From Aedes albopictus (taxonomy: Eukaryota; Arthropoda; Insecta; Diptera; Culicidae): 64,000 nucleotides of DNA. Location: the NCBI RefSeq assembly GCF_035046485.1, contig NC_085137.1:134730703-134794702 (forward strand). The letters run 5' to 3'. Below, one piece after another: positions 1 through 12,610 of the stretch (its first letter is position 1; each line of letters starts with the position of its first letter). The notes beneath the pieces were generated by a model that worked only from the letters and a program-made list of their open reading frames with translations, was not told the DNA's origin and ran no database searches. The position numbers and the translations under genes are program-made.

Positions 1-89
1 TCCGTAACGTTCAGTGTAGCCGGATAGCTGTTCCGGGACGCAAGTGTTTTTCAAGGTTCCATAGAACTTGTGCCTTTAGCCGTGGCAAG

Positions 90-2560
90 ATGGCATCTAA
101 GAGTATGTCGTCTTTGCTGATTATAGCGATAAGCATTTCGCTGGGTCTTGCAATCGACACAAATTATCTCTTCAATTCAACAAAGTAAGTAGATACCTAT
201 TTTATTTTAGTAGCTAATGACAATATTAAACTGATTGACACAGGTTTCCAGATGCTTCTAGCATCCCAACGCTTTCGAACGGAATTCTCGGATTTACCGT
301 ATTCAGTGACAGTGTATACCTGACCGGAGTTTACAATGGACGTGGAGCTCAGAGTCACCGTGTACGCATTCCTAACTATGCCAATATACAACTAGAAGCA
401 TGCAGCTATCCGGAAACTAATCCTCTCCACTGTTCCTACCACCTGGATATTAAATTCGGCAGCTTAGGAACAGTGTACGACGACCCTGACGGACAACTTC
501 GCCTCGTTCATAGCGTTTATCCTCATCGAGAATTCAGCCAAGTTATTGTTAACAAATTCTGAATTGAACGACTCAATGGCCAAGGTACACTGTACGCCAA
601 AATTCTGCAAGTTCCGGTACCGCCGTCCGCTGATATTTCATTCCAGGCTCCTGAAAACGAGGAAACTCCTAGAAGCGTCTATACGCGTCAATGTGGGACT
701 ACTAATGAGGTCGAAGACCCAGAGCTTCAAACGGAGAAAACCGAAGTATGTCTATACTATAAAGAGATACCGACTACTCTAGTGTTGGCGGAGAACTCCA
801 CCGCTGAAGAGTTCAGTTTCTACACAGTGTTCGCCCGCAGTAGAGAGGATGCGGAAAACGATATTTGGGGAATATTGATCAGTATCCGGAGGAACGACAG
901 TATAGACGAGTTTCAGGAACGCCGCATGAAAGAAGTTTGGGATCAGTACGGAATCACAGTCGTTGGAAACGATGAGCTAGATCGAGCTATTAAAGCCAGT
1001 GCATTTCAACTGTTTAGTAATATGCCGCGGGTACTGTTCACGCCTAATGGTAAACAGAAGTACGGAGTATCGCCCTCCGGAATCGGGCGGAATGAACTTC
1101 AGGGGCACGTCATGTGGGATTTCGATATGTGGATGATGCCTATAGTAGTGCTAGTGGATCCGCTCGTTGCTGAAGACATATTGATCTACAGAATTAAGCA
1201 TGTTCGCAAAGCAGTTGAAAGAAACGCCGCAAAAAATGGTAATGAGGGATGGCAATATCCCAGGGCTTCTGCCTTTACAGGTAGTGATGTTTCATCGGAT
1301 CCAGAAGCTGAAGAACTTGAACATCACACCACAGCAGATGTCGCTTTCGCAGTCAGGCACTTTTTCTACGCTACGCAAAACGAGTAGTTCATGAAATCAC
1401 AAGGAGGATGTGACTTGGCATACAATACTGCTCGTTTTTGGAAGAGTCGGGCCATCTATAATCCCTCCAGTGATAAGTACGATATTCGTGCGGTTACGGG
1501 ACCTGATACCTTGAATCGTAACGTCACCAACAACGTGTTCACCAATGTCGTTGCTGCTAACAATCTGTTCTTCGGTGAATACGCTGATTGTATATGCAAT
1601 GGTACTCTGAATGTTAGTAAAAAAGCTACTGAAGAAACGATTCGTATCGCGAGAAGTTTGAATTTGTTGTACAACTCAACCGGAGACTTCAACCCTCAGT
1701 TCGAAGGTTATGTCATAGGACAAAAAATATACCAAGCAGATGCTGTACTGCTTGGGTATCCCTTAGATCTTCCTATGCAAACGTAAGTATTCGAGTGTTA
1801 AAAACTCTTGTCTAATTGTGTTCTTCTGCCATCATCAGGTCAACGAAACGGCGCAAACTGGAAATCTACAGTCCCGTCACTAAAACTTCACAATGTCGGC
1901 GGCAACGCAAACCATCGCTTGGCTTGAGCTAGACGAGCTGAACTTAGCCAAAGAAAATCTTCTTTTCAGTTATCAACCGTACATGCGACCACCATTCAAC
2001 GTGTGGAACCAAGGGCCCATAGAATCTCCCGGGGCATCGAACTATGTCTCCGGTGCTGCAACTTTCCTACACACCATGATCAATGGTTACGCCGGACTTC
2101 GACTTCGTGATGGTGAAATGGTGCTGGACAGGCCACGGCTACCACCTGGAACAACTCGACTGTATATTCCGGAAATCAACTTCCATTTATACAGCTTTTC
2201 ACTTGAGGTACATCGAAACAGAACATTTACGATTACACAGAAACCTATGAATATTTTGCCATACATTGGTATGGTAACAATCGTTGATGGTGTGAGATAT
2301 CCATACTGTAGTGTGTATACAGGCTGCACTTGTAAGTAATATTATCAACGTTGGTTTGGCCCTACATTTAGTAAGACCGATTTTCTCCGATTTTAGATCA
2401 GGGATCCCACAAGGCCATCCTCCAGCTGGATCGACAGTTTTCGGAATGTAACCTAAAGCCTACCAAAATGAACATGCAGCTTGCTGAGCAAAATGGAACA
2501 TTAGGTCCAATGAGTCGCATCGCCGCTTGGTTCAAATCGACGTGGAAGAAAATTTTCTGA
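90..2560 (+). pseudogene. GH65-like (PGGHG/ATHL1-type) secreted protein, copy A, decayed
   Basis: Exons inferred from GT-AG sites and comparison with the paralogues: 90-184 (start ATG 90, signal peptide), 244-1782, 1839-2331, 2397-2560. The first exon has the same length (95 nt) as in the other two copies. The reading frame is interrupted by TGA at 560-562 (an AGA codon in the paralogues), TAG at 1385-1387, and a net 7-nt deletion in exon 3 (about 1855-1895) that shifts frame. Otherwise the frame is kept across exon 2, so decay looks fairly recent. It shares the family's motifs: GHVMWDFDMW, GPDT (where active enzymes have an acid at the last position) and VWNQ. The C-terminal tail lacks the hydrophobic stretch seen in copies B and C. 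It is more diverged than B and C are from each other. Most likely a pseudogene; sequencing error or stop readthrough is less likely because there are three independent lesions. Confidence 0.85.
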
Positions 2561-2764
2561 TAATGTTTCTCATAAAAAAGGACGAGAATCAATAGCATTT
2601 CCCAGGGCAAAGCGTTCGAATGACTAAAATAATTCTATAGCATATTTCTCCTGGATTGCACTGAAATATACCTAATGATGATCACGTCTACATCATCAAA
2701 TTAAAGAAAGTTTCTACACAAAGCGTAACATTCGGATCGGTCTGAATGATCGGTTTACGTTTTT

Positions 2765-3325
2765 TTGTTATTCTTAACCCATCCTGAGATATTTCATCCA
2801 GGGATTCCTCCAGAAATTTCTCATCGGATTCCTCCAGAAGCTCCTATTGGCCTTCCTCCGGGAGCTGGGAAGAAGCAACTTCCAGCAATTTCTCCTAAAA
2901 ACCCTCCAGAAATTGTAACTGAGGTGCCTCCTGGAATTCTACTAGGGATTCCTCTAGGATTTTCTTCAAGCATTCTTGCTATGATTCTTCCGGGTAATCT
3001 TCCGCGAATTTTTCCAGAAATCTCTTCGATGATTCTTCCAGGGATTTCTTCAATGATTTACATAGTTGGGTTCTTCCAGAAATTTCTCTTGGGATTTCTT
3101 CAGGAATTCCATGTATTCCAGCTCGGATTTCTCAAGCATTTACTGTTAGGACTCTTCCTGAATTTCTAGCTGTGGTACTTCCTGGAATACTTCTAGAGAT
3201 CTCTCCTGACAAACTTACTTGCTGCAATACTTTCGGGAAATGCTTCCTGCGATTCCATCCTACATGGAATCCTCTTGAATACCTCTACCGATTCTTCGTA
3301 GTTTCCTAATTTTGAGTCAGGGTAT
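2765..3325. repeat. Degenerate 12-mer array (TCCAGGAATTCC type)
   Basis: About 0.55 kb built from variants of a roughly 12-base near-palindromic motif, TTCCTCCAGGAA/ATTC. Because 12 is a multiple of 3, long open frames appear in several frames, full of IPPGIPPEI, SSRNSSRDS or FLQEFLQGF patterns. These are not genes. The same motif recurs all over this window. Confidence 0.85.
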
Positions 3326-3534
3326 TTCTTTCGTTTCATTACAACACAGTTGTTTTCAGCTCAACTTCCAAATTAAGACAACTTCACTCTTTATTCGATC
3401 GTGTATTTATACATGCATGATTTTTTTGTGTTTGTATTCCAATGGTTGGCAACAGGGGAGTAAGGTCCTACCCTCTACGCCCACCTAAACATGTCCTCCT
3501 GCGCGCCATCTACCGTTAGTTCTAATTTGTAAAT

Positions 3535-4740
3535 ATCCTATGTTTAATGTTTTTATAAACATCAACAGTAGCACAAACATCAGTGTTTTCTCTCGATTTA
3601 GATGCTAATGATCAGTGTTTTCGGTAATTATCGAAATTGCTTGAGTCATAGTGTTAAATTATCCTCTCATTTGAGAAAAATAATCGCCCAAGGAGTTTTC
3701 AATTTATAGATAATTTTCGCACTCCAAACAAAGCAACAACAAAAACGAGCGAGAGGCGAGGCTAATATTTCATAATGGTGAAAACCGAACACTGATTTTT
3801 TGGGAATGAAATTTTTCAATCTATCAATCAATCTGAATATAACAATCTTTATGTTCAAATCACATACTGACTTGCTTTAAGCATGATAAAACGGTATTAA
3901 ATTCAGTTTTGCAATCGAAAATTAAACTTTTCTTGTTTGTTAGTAACGTCTTTTTACTGGTTCTAAAACATGATAGAGGGTAAGCGAAACTTGTTCCCAG
4001 TTGACAGTCAACTTACACCCCTAATTGGGTTGTTTAGTGAAAAAAATATCCCTATTTTCTATAGCCTAATCGAAAGAGCTCATTTAACTGAGTATAACGT
4101 GATTTTATTAGATTCCAATACCTTTGTTTTGATGGTAAAATTAACAAAAGAGTTTAAATTTTCGTGGATAGAATGACAGTTCAATCGATAAAATGACAGT
4201 TCGACCCGAACAAAAAATTGTCCCCATACAAACTTAAAATTCATTTTAAAAATAGTTTAAAGACTCCAAAAATTATGAAATTTTGGATTTCGACTGGCGG
4301 AGAATCCGATTATGAAATAATCCGGATACCCCTAAAGAACCCAATTGGGTTTTTAAATTTAGAAAAAATCAATGATTTTATATTTTTAAACGAAAGAGCA
4401 CCTTTTTCTGAGCCACTATGATTTTTTTCAGATTTTTTGTACTTTATTTGGATACCTAAAATCAATTTCAAAGAGATTTTTCAGAATCACCTTTTGACAG
4501 CTGGGCAACTGTTTGACAGCTCCGCCTAGTACAAAATCCGACGAGGGGTGAATCATGAAATCGCTCCCATACAAATTTCAAATTGATTTTTAAATAGGTT
4601 CCCGGGCACCAAAGTTCATGAAAATTTGGATTTCGGCTCAGTTTGACATGCAGATTCAGAATATAGAATTATCTCAACACCGTTAAAGAAGCCAATTGGC
4701 AATCGTTCAGTCTGACAGCATAGCACACGCTTGAAATAAC
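3535..4740 (+). repeat. Interspersed repeat: uninterrupted copy of the nest's host element
   Basis: Positions about 3564-4022 are closely repeated at 37398-37677 plus 50681-51117, where the copy is split by a 13-kb insertion. The intact copy here shows the empty target (GAATATAACAATC near 3836). Positions about 4380-4720 are repeated in reverse orientation at 43085-43440. The stretch 4200-4720 also contains two diverged direct copies of one block (CCCATACAAA...GAAATTTTGGATTTCG type). No coding capacity seen. Confidence 0.75.
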
Positions 4741-4769
4741 TATTCAGATTTCAAATCTTGCACCTAGGA

Positions 4770-5370
4770 GAACTGTAGGTATTCCTCCAGGTATTGATTC
4801 AAAGAATTTCTCTTAAGCTATCCCGTGGCATGCTTGATAGGGTTTCTCTGTAGAGATTCTACTAGAAATTCCTACTAGGATTTCTCTAGAAATTCCTTCA
4901 AAAACTCTTGATGGGACCATTCAAAACAATCTTCCATGGATTATTCCAGAAGTTCCTCCGATGATTTCTCCAAGAACATCTCTTCAGAGATTTCATCCAG
5001 GAATTCCAGCTGGGATCCGTCAAGCAATTGCAAGTGTTATTCTATCAGCAATTCATCGTAGGACTTCTCCACAAATTCTTACTGTAATACATTCAGGAGT
5101 TCTTCTAGGTTTTTTTCTATAGATTTCTCGTGGAATTTCTCAAAGAATTTTTGCTGGGATTATTCATGTCAATATTTCGGACATTCTTCAGAAGTTCCTC
5201 CGGTGAATCCTCTAGGAATTTCTTCAGAGATTCTACCCGAGGATTCCTCCAGTAATTTCTCACGGGATGCTTCGCGTGACCTTCCTTCAGAAATTCCAGC
5301 TGGGATTCTTCAAGCAGTTTTTCCTGCCGTTCTTCCAGGTATTAGGTATTGCTAGGACTCCTCCAGAAAA
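4770..5370. repeat. Degenerate 12-mer array
   Basis: Same TCCAGGAATTCC-like motif with many substitutions. The open frame around 5267-5491 arises from the repeat and is not considered a gene. Confidence 0.75.
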
Positions 5371-5700
5371 TCTATCTGTGATACAGCAGACGTTCGATAA
5401 CTGCAACATGTTTACGTTTCACTTAGCGAACGAAAATCCGATAACTGCAATGCCTGATAGTGCCAACAAACCATCAACTCACGTAAAATGAACGCGAACT
5501 TCATCCGACTGTTCATTTTGGCTAACATGGCGCACCATTTTGATGGAGTGCGATAACTGCCAAACTGTTGCACCTACCTAACTTGCAGTTGAAAAGCATT
5601 GCAGTTAAACCGTTTGCACAGACCGAACGTCTACTGTACTTCAAACATTCTGCTAGGGATTCTTTTAGAGCTTCCTCTTGGATCTTTGCTGGGATCCTTC

Positions 5701-6414
5701 TGTCGTGAATATCTCCTCCGCCTAGAAGCCAAATGTCCGCGAATGAAGACAGTTTTTCTTCGATCCGAATCGGATTTTCGAATCAACTCCACCAGCACAG
5801 AGTGCGATACGGGCACGTCCGTTCGTCTCCAAATCCGCCAAAAGAAGACCGACCAAGCCAAAGCCGAGCAAGCCTGAGGCTTCGCCTGCTTTGTCGATTT
5901 ATTATTCAGCACATCTGTCAATTCAATTGTTATGTCGGCTATCAGTGCTAGTAAATGCACTGGAATAAAACAACAATTCCAAATCATCCATTTGTCATTT
6001 GTTTTTTTTTACGCATATTCTTATAATTACTCTACTAATAGGTTCTACATATTACATTTGTCGTGAATATCTCCTCCGCCTAGAAGCCAAATGTCCGCGA
6101 ATGAAGACAGTTTTTCTTCGATCCGAATCGGATTTTCGAATCAACTCCACCAGCACAGAGTGCGATACGGGCACGTCCGTTCGTCTCCAAATCCGCCAAA
6201 AGAAAACCGACCAAGCCAAAGCCGAGCAAGCCTGAGGCTTCGCCTGCTTTGTCGATTTATTATTCAGCACATCTGTCAATTCAATTGTTATGTCGGCTAT
6301 CAGTGCTAGTAAATGCACTGGAATAAAACAACAATTCCAAATCATCCATTTGTCATTTGTTTTTTTTTACGCATATTCTTATAATTACTCTACTAATAGG
6401 TTCTACATACTACA
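5701..6414 (+). repeat. Tandem duplication, two 358-bp units
   Basis: Unit 1 is 5701-6058 and unit 2 is 6059-about 6414. By eye they differ at about two positions (for example G/A at 5848). Each unit has an AATAAA-like signal (GGAATAAAAC) followed by a T-rich end. Frames of 72-78 residues are present but match nothing I recognise. The unit is flanked on both sides by 12-mer arrays. Confidence 0.9.
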
Positions 6415-6419
6415 CCTTC

Positions 6420-6735
6420 CACGCAATCTTCCTGGAATTCTGCAAAAAAAACCTTCTTCCGGGGATTTCTCCAAGGACTCATCCAGAAAATCCGCACAAA
6501 TTCCTCATGGAATTCCTGCAGAAACTCGTCTTGGCTTTCTCCTTCAAGGATTCCTTAAACTACTCCTCCTGCGGTTCTTCCTGCAATTGCTCCTCCAAAT
6601 ATCCTAGCTATGATACCTCCAGGAATTGTTTAGTGATTCCTTTAGGAATTTATCCTGGCATTCTTGCCGAAATTCTTCCGGGAAATCTTCCTGAGATTAT
6701 TTCAGAAATTCCTTCTGCGATTCCTTCATATCCTT
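6420..6735. repeat. Degenerate 12-mer array
   Basis: Variants of CTTCCTGGAATTC and TTCCGGGGATTTC repeated. The frames of 105-133 residues crossing it are repeat-derived. Confidence 0.75.
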
Positions 6736-6739
6736 TTAT

Positions 6740-7002
6740 CACAGACAAACAGACGTAACACTTGCGAAATTTACATCGACCACGCTTTTAACGATCATTT
6801 TAAATTTTCATAGTTGTGGCTTTCACAACCAGAGGCGCGCGCATCGTTTTTCTATCCGTTTGACGTTTGACACTAGCGCCTTCTGTTGACGGTATTACAC
6901 AACACAGTGATTTGTGCAACTTTTCCGCCAGGTGATGGTAGTGTGAACTGGGCGATGGATTTTCATGAAAATCGTTCAAGGTGGTACGTCTGTTTGTCTG
7001 TG
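6740..7002. mobile_element. MITE, CACAGACA family, copy 1 (263 bp)
   Basis: Terminal inverted repeats begin CACAGACAAACAGACGT. A 7-bp target duplication CTTTTAT lies at 6733-6739 and 7003-7009. Other copies are at 12611 and 36591, with a relative at 46135. No transposase is encoded. Confidence 0.9.
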
Positions 7003-7019
7003 CTTTTATGTTCTTCAGA

Positions 7020-8160
7020 ATATCTCTTTCGATTCTTCCAAGGACTTCTCGGGGTATTCCTCGAGATATTTCTTCAAGGATTTTTTCTTTGGATGCATCC
7101 AGGCATTAACGATGGGGTTTCTCTAGAAATTCCTGTATAGTTTCCACCGTCCATTTCTTGGATTACTGCTAAAATTGCTACAATGATACATTCAAGAATC
7201 CTGCTGAGAACTCCTCTAGAGATTTTTTCCTGAGATTCTTCCACAAGTTCATCCGGTGATTTCTCCAGGATTTTTTGTCCAAGAGATTTTTTCCAAAGAT
7301 TCCCCCATAAATTCCTCATGGGATACTTCCAGGAACTCCTCTTGGCCTTCCTCCAGGAATTCCAGCTGAAGGCATCCCCATAGAAAGTCTAGAGGAATCC
7401 CTGAAAGAATTTCGGGAGATAGCAAACCTCTAGTGACATCCCATCAGCAGTGCCTGGAGGAATCCTAAAAGAAGTTCCTTGCATATGTACTAGGAGGTAT
7501 GGCTAAAGAAATTCCTGGCGAAATCGGTAGAGGTATACTGAAGAAACCCATGGTTGAGTCCCTGGAAGGATCGCAAGAGAAATTTTTGGAGGAATCTCCA
7601 TTGCCCGAAAGAATTCAGCAATAGTGCGAAGAGGAATCCCACGCATCATCCCTAGAAGATTTCATGGAGGAGGTACACCAATTAGAATTGCTGGAGGAAT
7701 CGCTAGAAGAACCGCAGGAGATAGTGCTTGTGGAATCGCAGTTGGAATTCCCGGAGGGATGCTAAAACGAGTTCCTGGAGGAATCCCATGAGTAATTTCT
7801 CGAGGTATATCTGGCTTAAATTTGTAAAGGAATTCCTGGAGGATTCGCCGGAGGAATTTCTAGAAGAATCCTTGAATAATTTCACAAAGAATACCTGAAG
7901 AAATCCCCATAGAAATTTCTAGAGAAACCCCTAGAAGAATCCCGGGAAGTATCGTAGTAGAAATTTCTAGGAAGATATTGCTGGAATAATCTCTGCCGGA
8001 ATTTCTAGGGAAACCCCATCAGGAATGCCTGGAGAAATCCTAAGAATCCATCAAAGAATACTCGGATAAATCCCTGGCATGATCGATAGAGCTATTCCTA
8101 GATAAATTCTTGGAGGAATCCCTGAATGAATCGTAGGAGCAAATATTCCGGATAACGAAA
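7020..8160. repeat. Degenerate 12-mer array, over 1 kb
   Basis: Both orientations of the motif are present: TCCAGGAATTCC type to about 7370, then GGAGGAATCCC type. The polarity switch near 7370 suggests an internal inversion or head-to-head growth. Confidence 0.8.
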
Positions 8161-8650
8161 AAAAAACAGCAAAAATATTCCCTCATGATGATATATCCAG
8201 ATGCAGGGACGCAATCATGGGCAAAGTACACATTTAATGTGGTATTTTTACTACACCCGCAGAAATAAGGGAAATGACGAAGATTTTTTCAATACCAAAT
8301 TGGAATCAACTTCAAGTCTTGGAATTACAACGTGCCTCTAATTAACTCGGAAGTCAGAACGCTGAACCGATTAATCACGGATCATGATTTCTCAGCATAG
8401 GGTAAAAAATATAATTTGGACATGTATATAATTTGGCCGTGCACGGCGATGTATGTCTTGTTCCGGAGGGCTAATAAAAGTATATACTTCTCAATATCGA
8501 TTACTGGATCAAATAGACCCTATTCTGATGATATACGTTGAAAATACGCTTAACAATTAAGAATTTACTTCAAAATTATCGAAAATGTAAATTATTTCAC
8601 TAAAACCCCTCAAATGCACAGGTATGCAAAACGACATACACTTTATAGCC
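8161..8650. other. Unassigned intergenic DNA
   Basis: AT-rich, with no convincing open frame, RNA gene or terminal repeats. It ends at the target duplication of the hairpin element that follows. Confidence 0.5.
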
Positions 8651-9053
8651 CAAGGTTGCGACCATTCATTTGCAAAGATTTACATTCATTTGCTATTATC
8701 TCAGTTCAGAAGCATGCTATCGAAAAACAATGTATGGATGAATTTAACCTTGTAGTTTTATCTGAAAGTTTGCCGAATAACATTGGGGTCGCAAACGTAT
8801 ACCAAAGTCGTGAGCGAGCTGTGAAGGCAACTCTCCACGCGGTGAATGTAAATTTCATTCACGCTGTGGAAAGGTGCCTTCACAGCTCGCTCACGACTTT
8901 GGAATGCGTGTGCGACCCCAATGTTATTCGGCAAACTTTCAGCTAAAACTACAAGGTTAAATTCATCCATACATTGTTTTTCGATAGCATGCTTCTGAAC
9001 TGAGACAATAGCAAATGAATGTAAATCTTAGCAAATGAATGGTTGCAACCTTG
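8651..9053. mobile_element. Long-hairpin MITE (403 bp)
   Basis: Nearly the whole element is one inverted repeat with arms of about 190-200 bp. Ends are CAAGGTTGCGACC and its complement. The target duplication ATAGCC is at 8645-8650 and 9054-9059. The overlapping plus and minus open frames with the same protein text (MDEFNLVVL...) are the two arms read on opposite strands. Confidence 0.9.
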
Positions 9054-9169
9054 ATAGCCACATACAATATTCACCTCACAATGGTTGAATTAATAATTGT
9101 AATAAATTTAAAAGCCTTTTTGCAATGAAAAATGTTCAATAAAGAAGCATTAGGCAGCCAATCTCTTAA

Positions 9170-9341
9170 GGGGCTGTCCATTAATTACGTAAGGGTTTAT
9201 AGGGGGAGGGGGGGGTTTGAGAAATCTTACGTGCCATACAAAAATATTTGGGTTTTCATACAAAAAATCTTACAAGGGGGGGGGGGGGTGGTGGTGTCGA
9301 ATAATCGTTAAATTTCCCTTACGAAATTAATGGACAGCCCC
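9170..9341. mobile_element. PIF/Harbinger-like MITE (172 bp)
   Basis: Inverted ends GGGGCTGTCCATTAATT with a 3-bp TAA duplication at 9167-9169 and 9342-9344, the pattern known for PIF/Harbinger elements. Two long G runs are internal. Family assignment is by duplication and end sequence only. Confidence 0.75.
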
Positions 9342-10047
9342 TAACATTCATCTAGAATAGGAGGTGTCCAAAATACATTACAAGTTTTCTACTGTAAATA
9401 TATTTTGGTCATCTGACGAACTACATGGGGATGCTGTGCGATTGCATACTTGGAGGCGTATTATGTGGTTCTGGCGATATTTCCTCGAATTTAATAAAAA
9501 CTGCAATAGTTATCAAAATGCCTGTTAAGCGATTATTCACAAGAAAATATTTGTTAATTTATGCTACTTTCATGATTTAGCAGTATTCATGGCGTAACAT
9601 GGAGATAATTGCCCTGTCCAAATTATATATACCTGAGGGTGTCCAAAACATATATTCGGTGTCCAAAATGCAATTCTTATAGGCGATCAGAAATTGTGAT
9701 TTTCTCAGCTTAAAATGCTTTCGTTATGGTTTTTGTCACCAGGAACGCAAAGTACAATCATATTAAAAGCGTATTGGTAACTTTGCAACATAATCAATTG
9801 CTTTCTAAGGAAGCTAGGGGACGATTTTTTCAACGTTGTCCTCAGCCTGTCCAAAATACATGAATTACCCTACTGGTCGAGTATCATGCGAATCAAAGAC
9901 GAAGGATTCTGCGAACTATGCGAAAAACAAAACACAAAAGACATAAATCATCTCAAAATGCTATAATTAACTTTCTAAAAAAAAATTTTAACTGCAAATT
10001 TGAACTGGACAACAACCTGAAAATAAAGTGACCTAAAAACTGACTAG
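9342..10047. other. Unassigned, repeated GTCCAAAATACAT motif
   Basis: The phrase GTCCAAAAT(A/G)CA occurs near 9367, 9660 and 9850, and shortened forms lie between. This hints at a degenerate repeat, but I could not define ends. No gene seen. Confidence 0.4.
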
Positions 10048-10463
10048 CGTTATTGGTGATTTGTTGTTACATGAAGAAGAAGAAGAAGAAGAAGAAGAAG
10101 AAGAACGATGGTGCTTTAAAAAAAAATCCTATCCCTACAACACAGGGGAAGTTTTTAAAATGCCTCTATAAAATCTAAAACAAAATCTAATTAAAACAAT
10201 TTGATGCACGGTGTTAGACTTTGAACGAACTACAAATTAAGTACCTTATCAAGAAAAAAATGGTAAATTTAAATTTATACGTTCAATATGTAGTCCGTCC
10301 AAAGTCTAACACCGTACATCAAACCGTTTTTAATTAGATTTTGATTTAGATTTTATAGACGCATTTTAAAAACTTCCCCTGTGTTGTAGGGATAGGATTT
10401 TTTTTTAAAACACCATCGTTCTTCTTCTTCTTCTTCATGCAACAACAAATCACCAATAGCAAT
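10048..10463. repeat. Long inverted repeat with GAA/TTC ends
   Basis: Arms of about 200 bp: GTTATTGGTGATTTGTTG, a (GAA)n run, then a unique arm, mirrored at 10270-10463 with (TTC)n. The hairpin is nearly perfect apart from microsatellite length. Probably a foldback MITE; target duplication not resolved. Confidence 0.8.
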
Positions 10464-10863
10464 CTGCTATGCCATAAACGGATGTGACAGAAGTCGCATT
10501 AAAACAGAAGGTAGAAAAAGAACAAAATGCATCAGCTTCAAATTCTCAGAAATCGGCGAATACTGTACTTTGACTGTTCACAACTGAAATATATAATAAA
10601 ATTAAAAAAAAAAATACACGCAAGAGCCGATAACGTTTTCGCTATGTTCATCTTGATAACGTATGCAGTATTTATCTGGTGAAATTCTTGACCATCATGT
10701 GCTGATCATACGTCACTGATTTCCTGTCGATGAAGTGATAATATCCAATCCGATATGCCGATATCTTTGTTACTCGACGTCCCCAGTAGACAGACATGTC
10801 TTGCCTTTTTTCGGACAGATGTTTTCGGACAGAAATGTTTTGCCGTCGTTTGCAAGGAGACTA

Positions 10864-12261
10864 CACTGAAAAAACTGGCATAGTAACGCTGACAAAATCG
10901 AGGGTGAAATTAAAAACTTTTACCACTTGATTTTGGTAGACAATAATTCATTCTTGAAACTACCATGTGCAGGGTTCAATTTACCATGTTGTTTTTTATT
11001 TACATTTCATGGTAACATTGAACCTCTCTACATAGTTCATTTTACTATGTGCGTGAGAAACAGCATAGTACATTTGACTATGTCATTATGGTACTTGTTA
11101 CCATGTGTGTGGTGGAATAGTAGTGTCCTGTCGTCTTTGTAGTTTACATTTAAGAAAAGAGCAAAAATAAATAAATAAATTATGTTTATTGCTAAATAAA
11201 TTATTCCCTAATTAAATCTTGAATTAAATGAATATCTTCCGGGAGCGTCTGAAATAACCTTTTTCAAGTCGTTCGGTTTCATTCTGCTGGAATGTCTTGG
11301 TGAAAATAGTGGTTCTGTCGAAGTTTCTGGAGAATGTCCATCTGCGATATGACGACGTCGTTCGGGAATTTTACATGCTGAACTGGGCGATGCGCGGTGA
11401 TAAAGGAAGTGGTCAGTTTCATGCCGTTTGGGAGTTCCAGGAGACTGGTGTCCTGCGACGAATCCAACTGAAGGGGAAATCAACATGCATACTAAGCGGA
11501 TTCCGGAGGTGGGTCCTTTTGAGTCGAGCGGTTTTATGAAACCTGTAAATGGTAGAACATGTTTTGGAGGATGTGACGGAATTTCCAGGTAAACATCGTG
11601 ACCAACCTTTCGCTTGTTCCCGTTCTTATAGTTCCCATAATTTTTCTCCTTGGAATCAGATTTTTGTTAGCCTACTTCCAGACTATCTCTACGATGTCCG
11701 TCTCGGAAGGGCAGTAGTGGCCACGAAGCTTTTGAATTTTCTTCCGGAATTCCTGAAAGCTTTGAACTCTGTAACCTGCTGGGTGGGAACTTCGTTGCCC
11801 GAGTTACTGTGATTCCTGATAGATGTAGATGGACTTTGAGAGCGTTAAAAAATCCTCGCAAAAATATTAATCGATTAGTATACTCACCAAAAGAGCTTCG
11901 GCTTTAACGTAATTATGAAATAATTTACTGAAACAAACTACGTCGCAAACAACTCATTGAAAAAAAAAATGTCTGCGGAAATTGCTGATAAAAAGAAATA
12001 CTTTCGGTGGTGGTAAAACGTAAAACTAAACATGTGAATATTAGTAGGGAACATGAACATGGTTCTGAGAATCACGAACATCATTATTAAGATAACCACG
12101 TTTGATGGTATTGATTACCATGCGCTTGATCGTCAAGGCATAGTAATTACAGGGCAAACATAGTAGTCATCACTGATAATATGGTCGCCATAACTATTTT
12201 TAGGCATGGTAAAATTAAACATGGTTGAATTATTAATTTTACTATAATATTTTTCTCAGTG
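10864..12261. mobile_element. TA-flanked non-autonomous element, CACTGAAA ends (1.4 kb)
   Basis: Begins TA|CACTGAAAAAACTGG and ends TTTTTCTCAGTG|TA. The outer 250-300 bp at each end carry many copies of ACCATG/CATGGT and ACTATG/CATAGT, which look like subterminal binding repeats. The core (about 11220-11850) is more GC-rich and has short open frames on both strands that I do not recognise. It has the same architecture as the elements at 35075 and 37678. Confidence 0.75.
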
Positions 12262-12610
12262 TAGCGATGTTGACCAATTCTGTAAGGTTTTCTCTTTCTG
12301 GCAGCGAAATGGCGAGACATTTCTATCTAGATGAGACGTGGGGTTATCTTGTACCTTCCAGCTGACAAATCCCAGCGTGGTGTTAGTATTTCATCAATGG
12401 AAGGCCATTTCTCCCATATCTTATCACTGCAAGCGCTCTGGGAGTCCTATCAGTATGTTATGACACCGATAATAATCAAAGCTAGCGACTCGGTGTCATT
12501 CGGTTTGAGTATGAAGGTCTCCTGAACTAGAAGTGGTTCACGAGACTCCATTCGAGCTAAGCCCGCCAAAACAGCAGCAAACTGGATGTGATGAAACGAT
12601 AACATAATAG

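Noticed and set aside
5599..6345. Frames of 72-118 residues in the 358-bp tandem units
   Set aside because: Three frames on two strands are equally open; none has a recognisable motif or start context.
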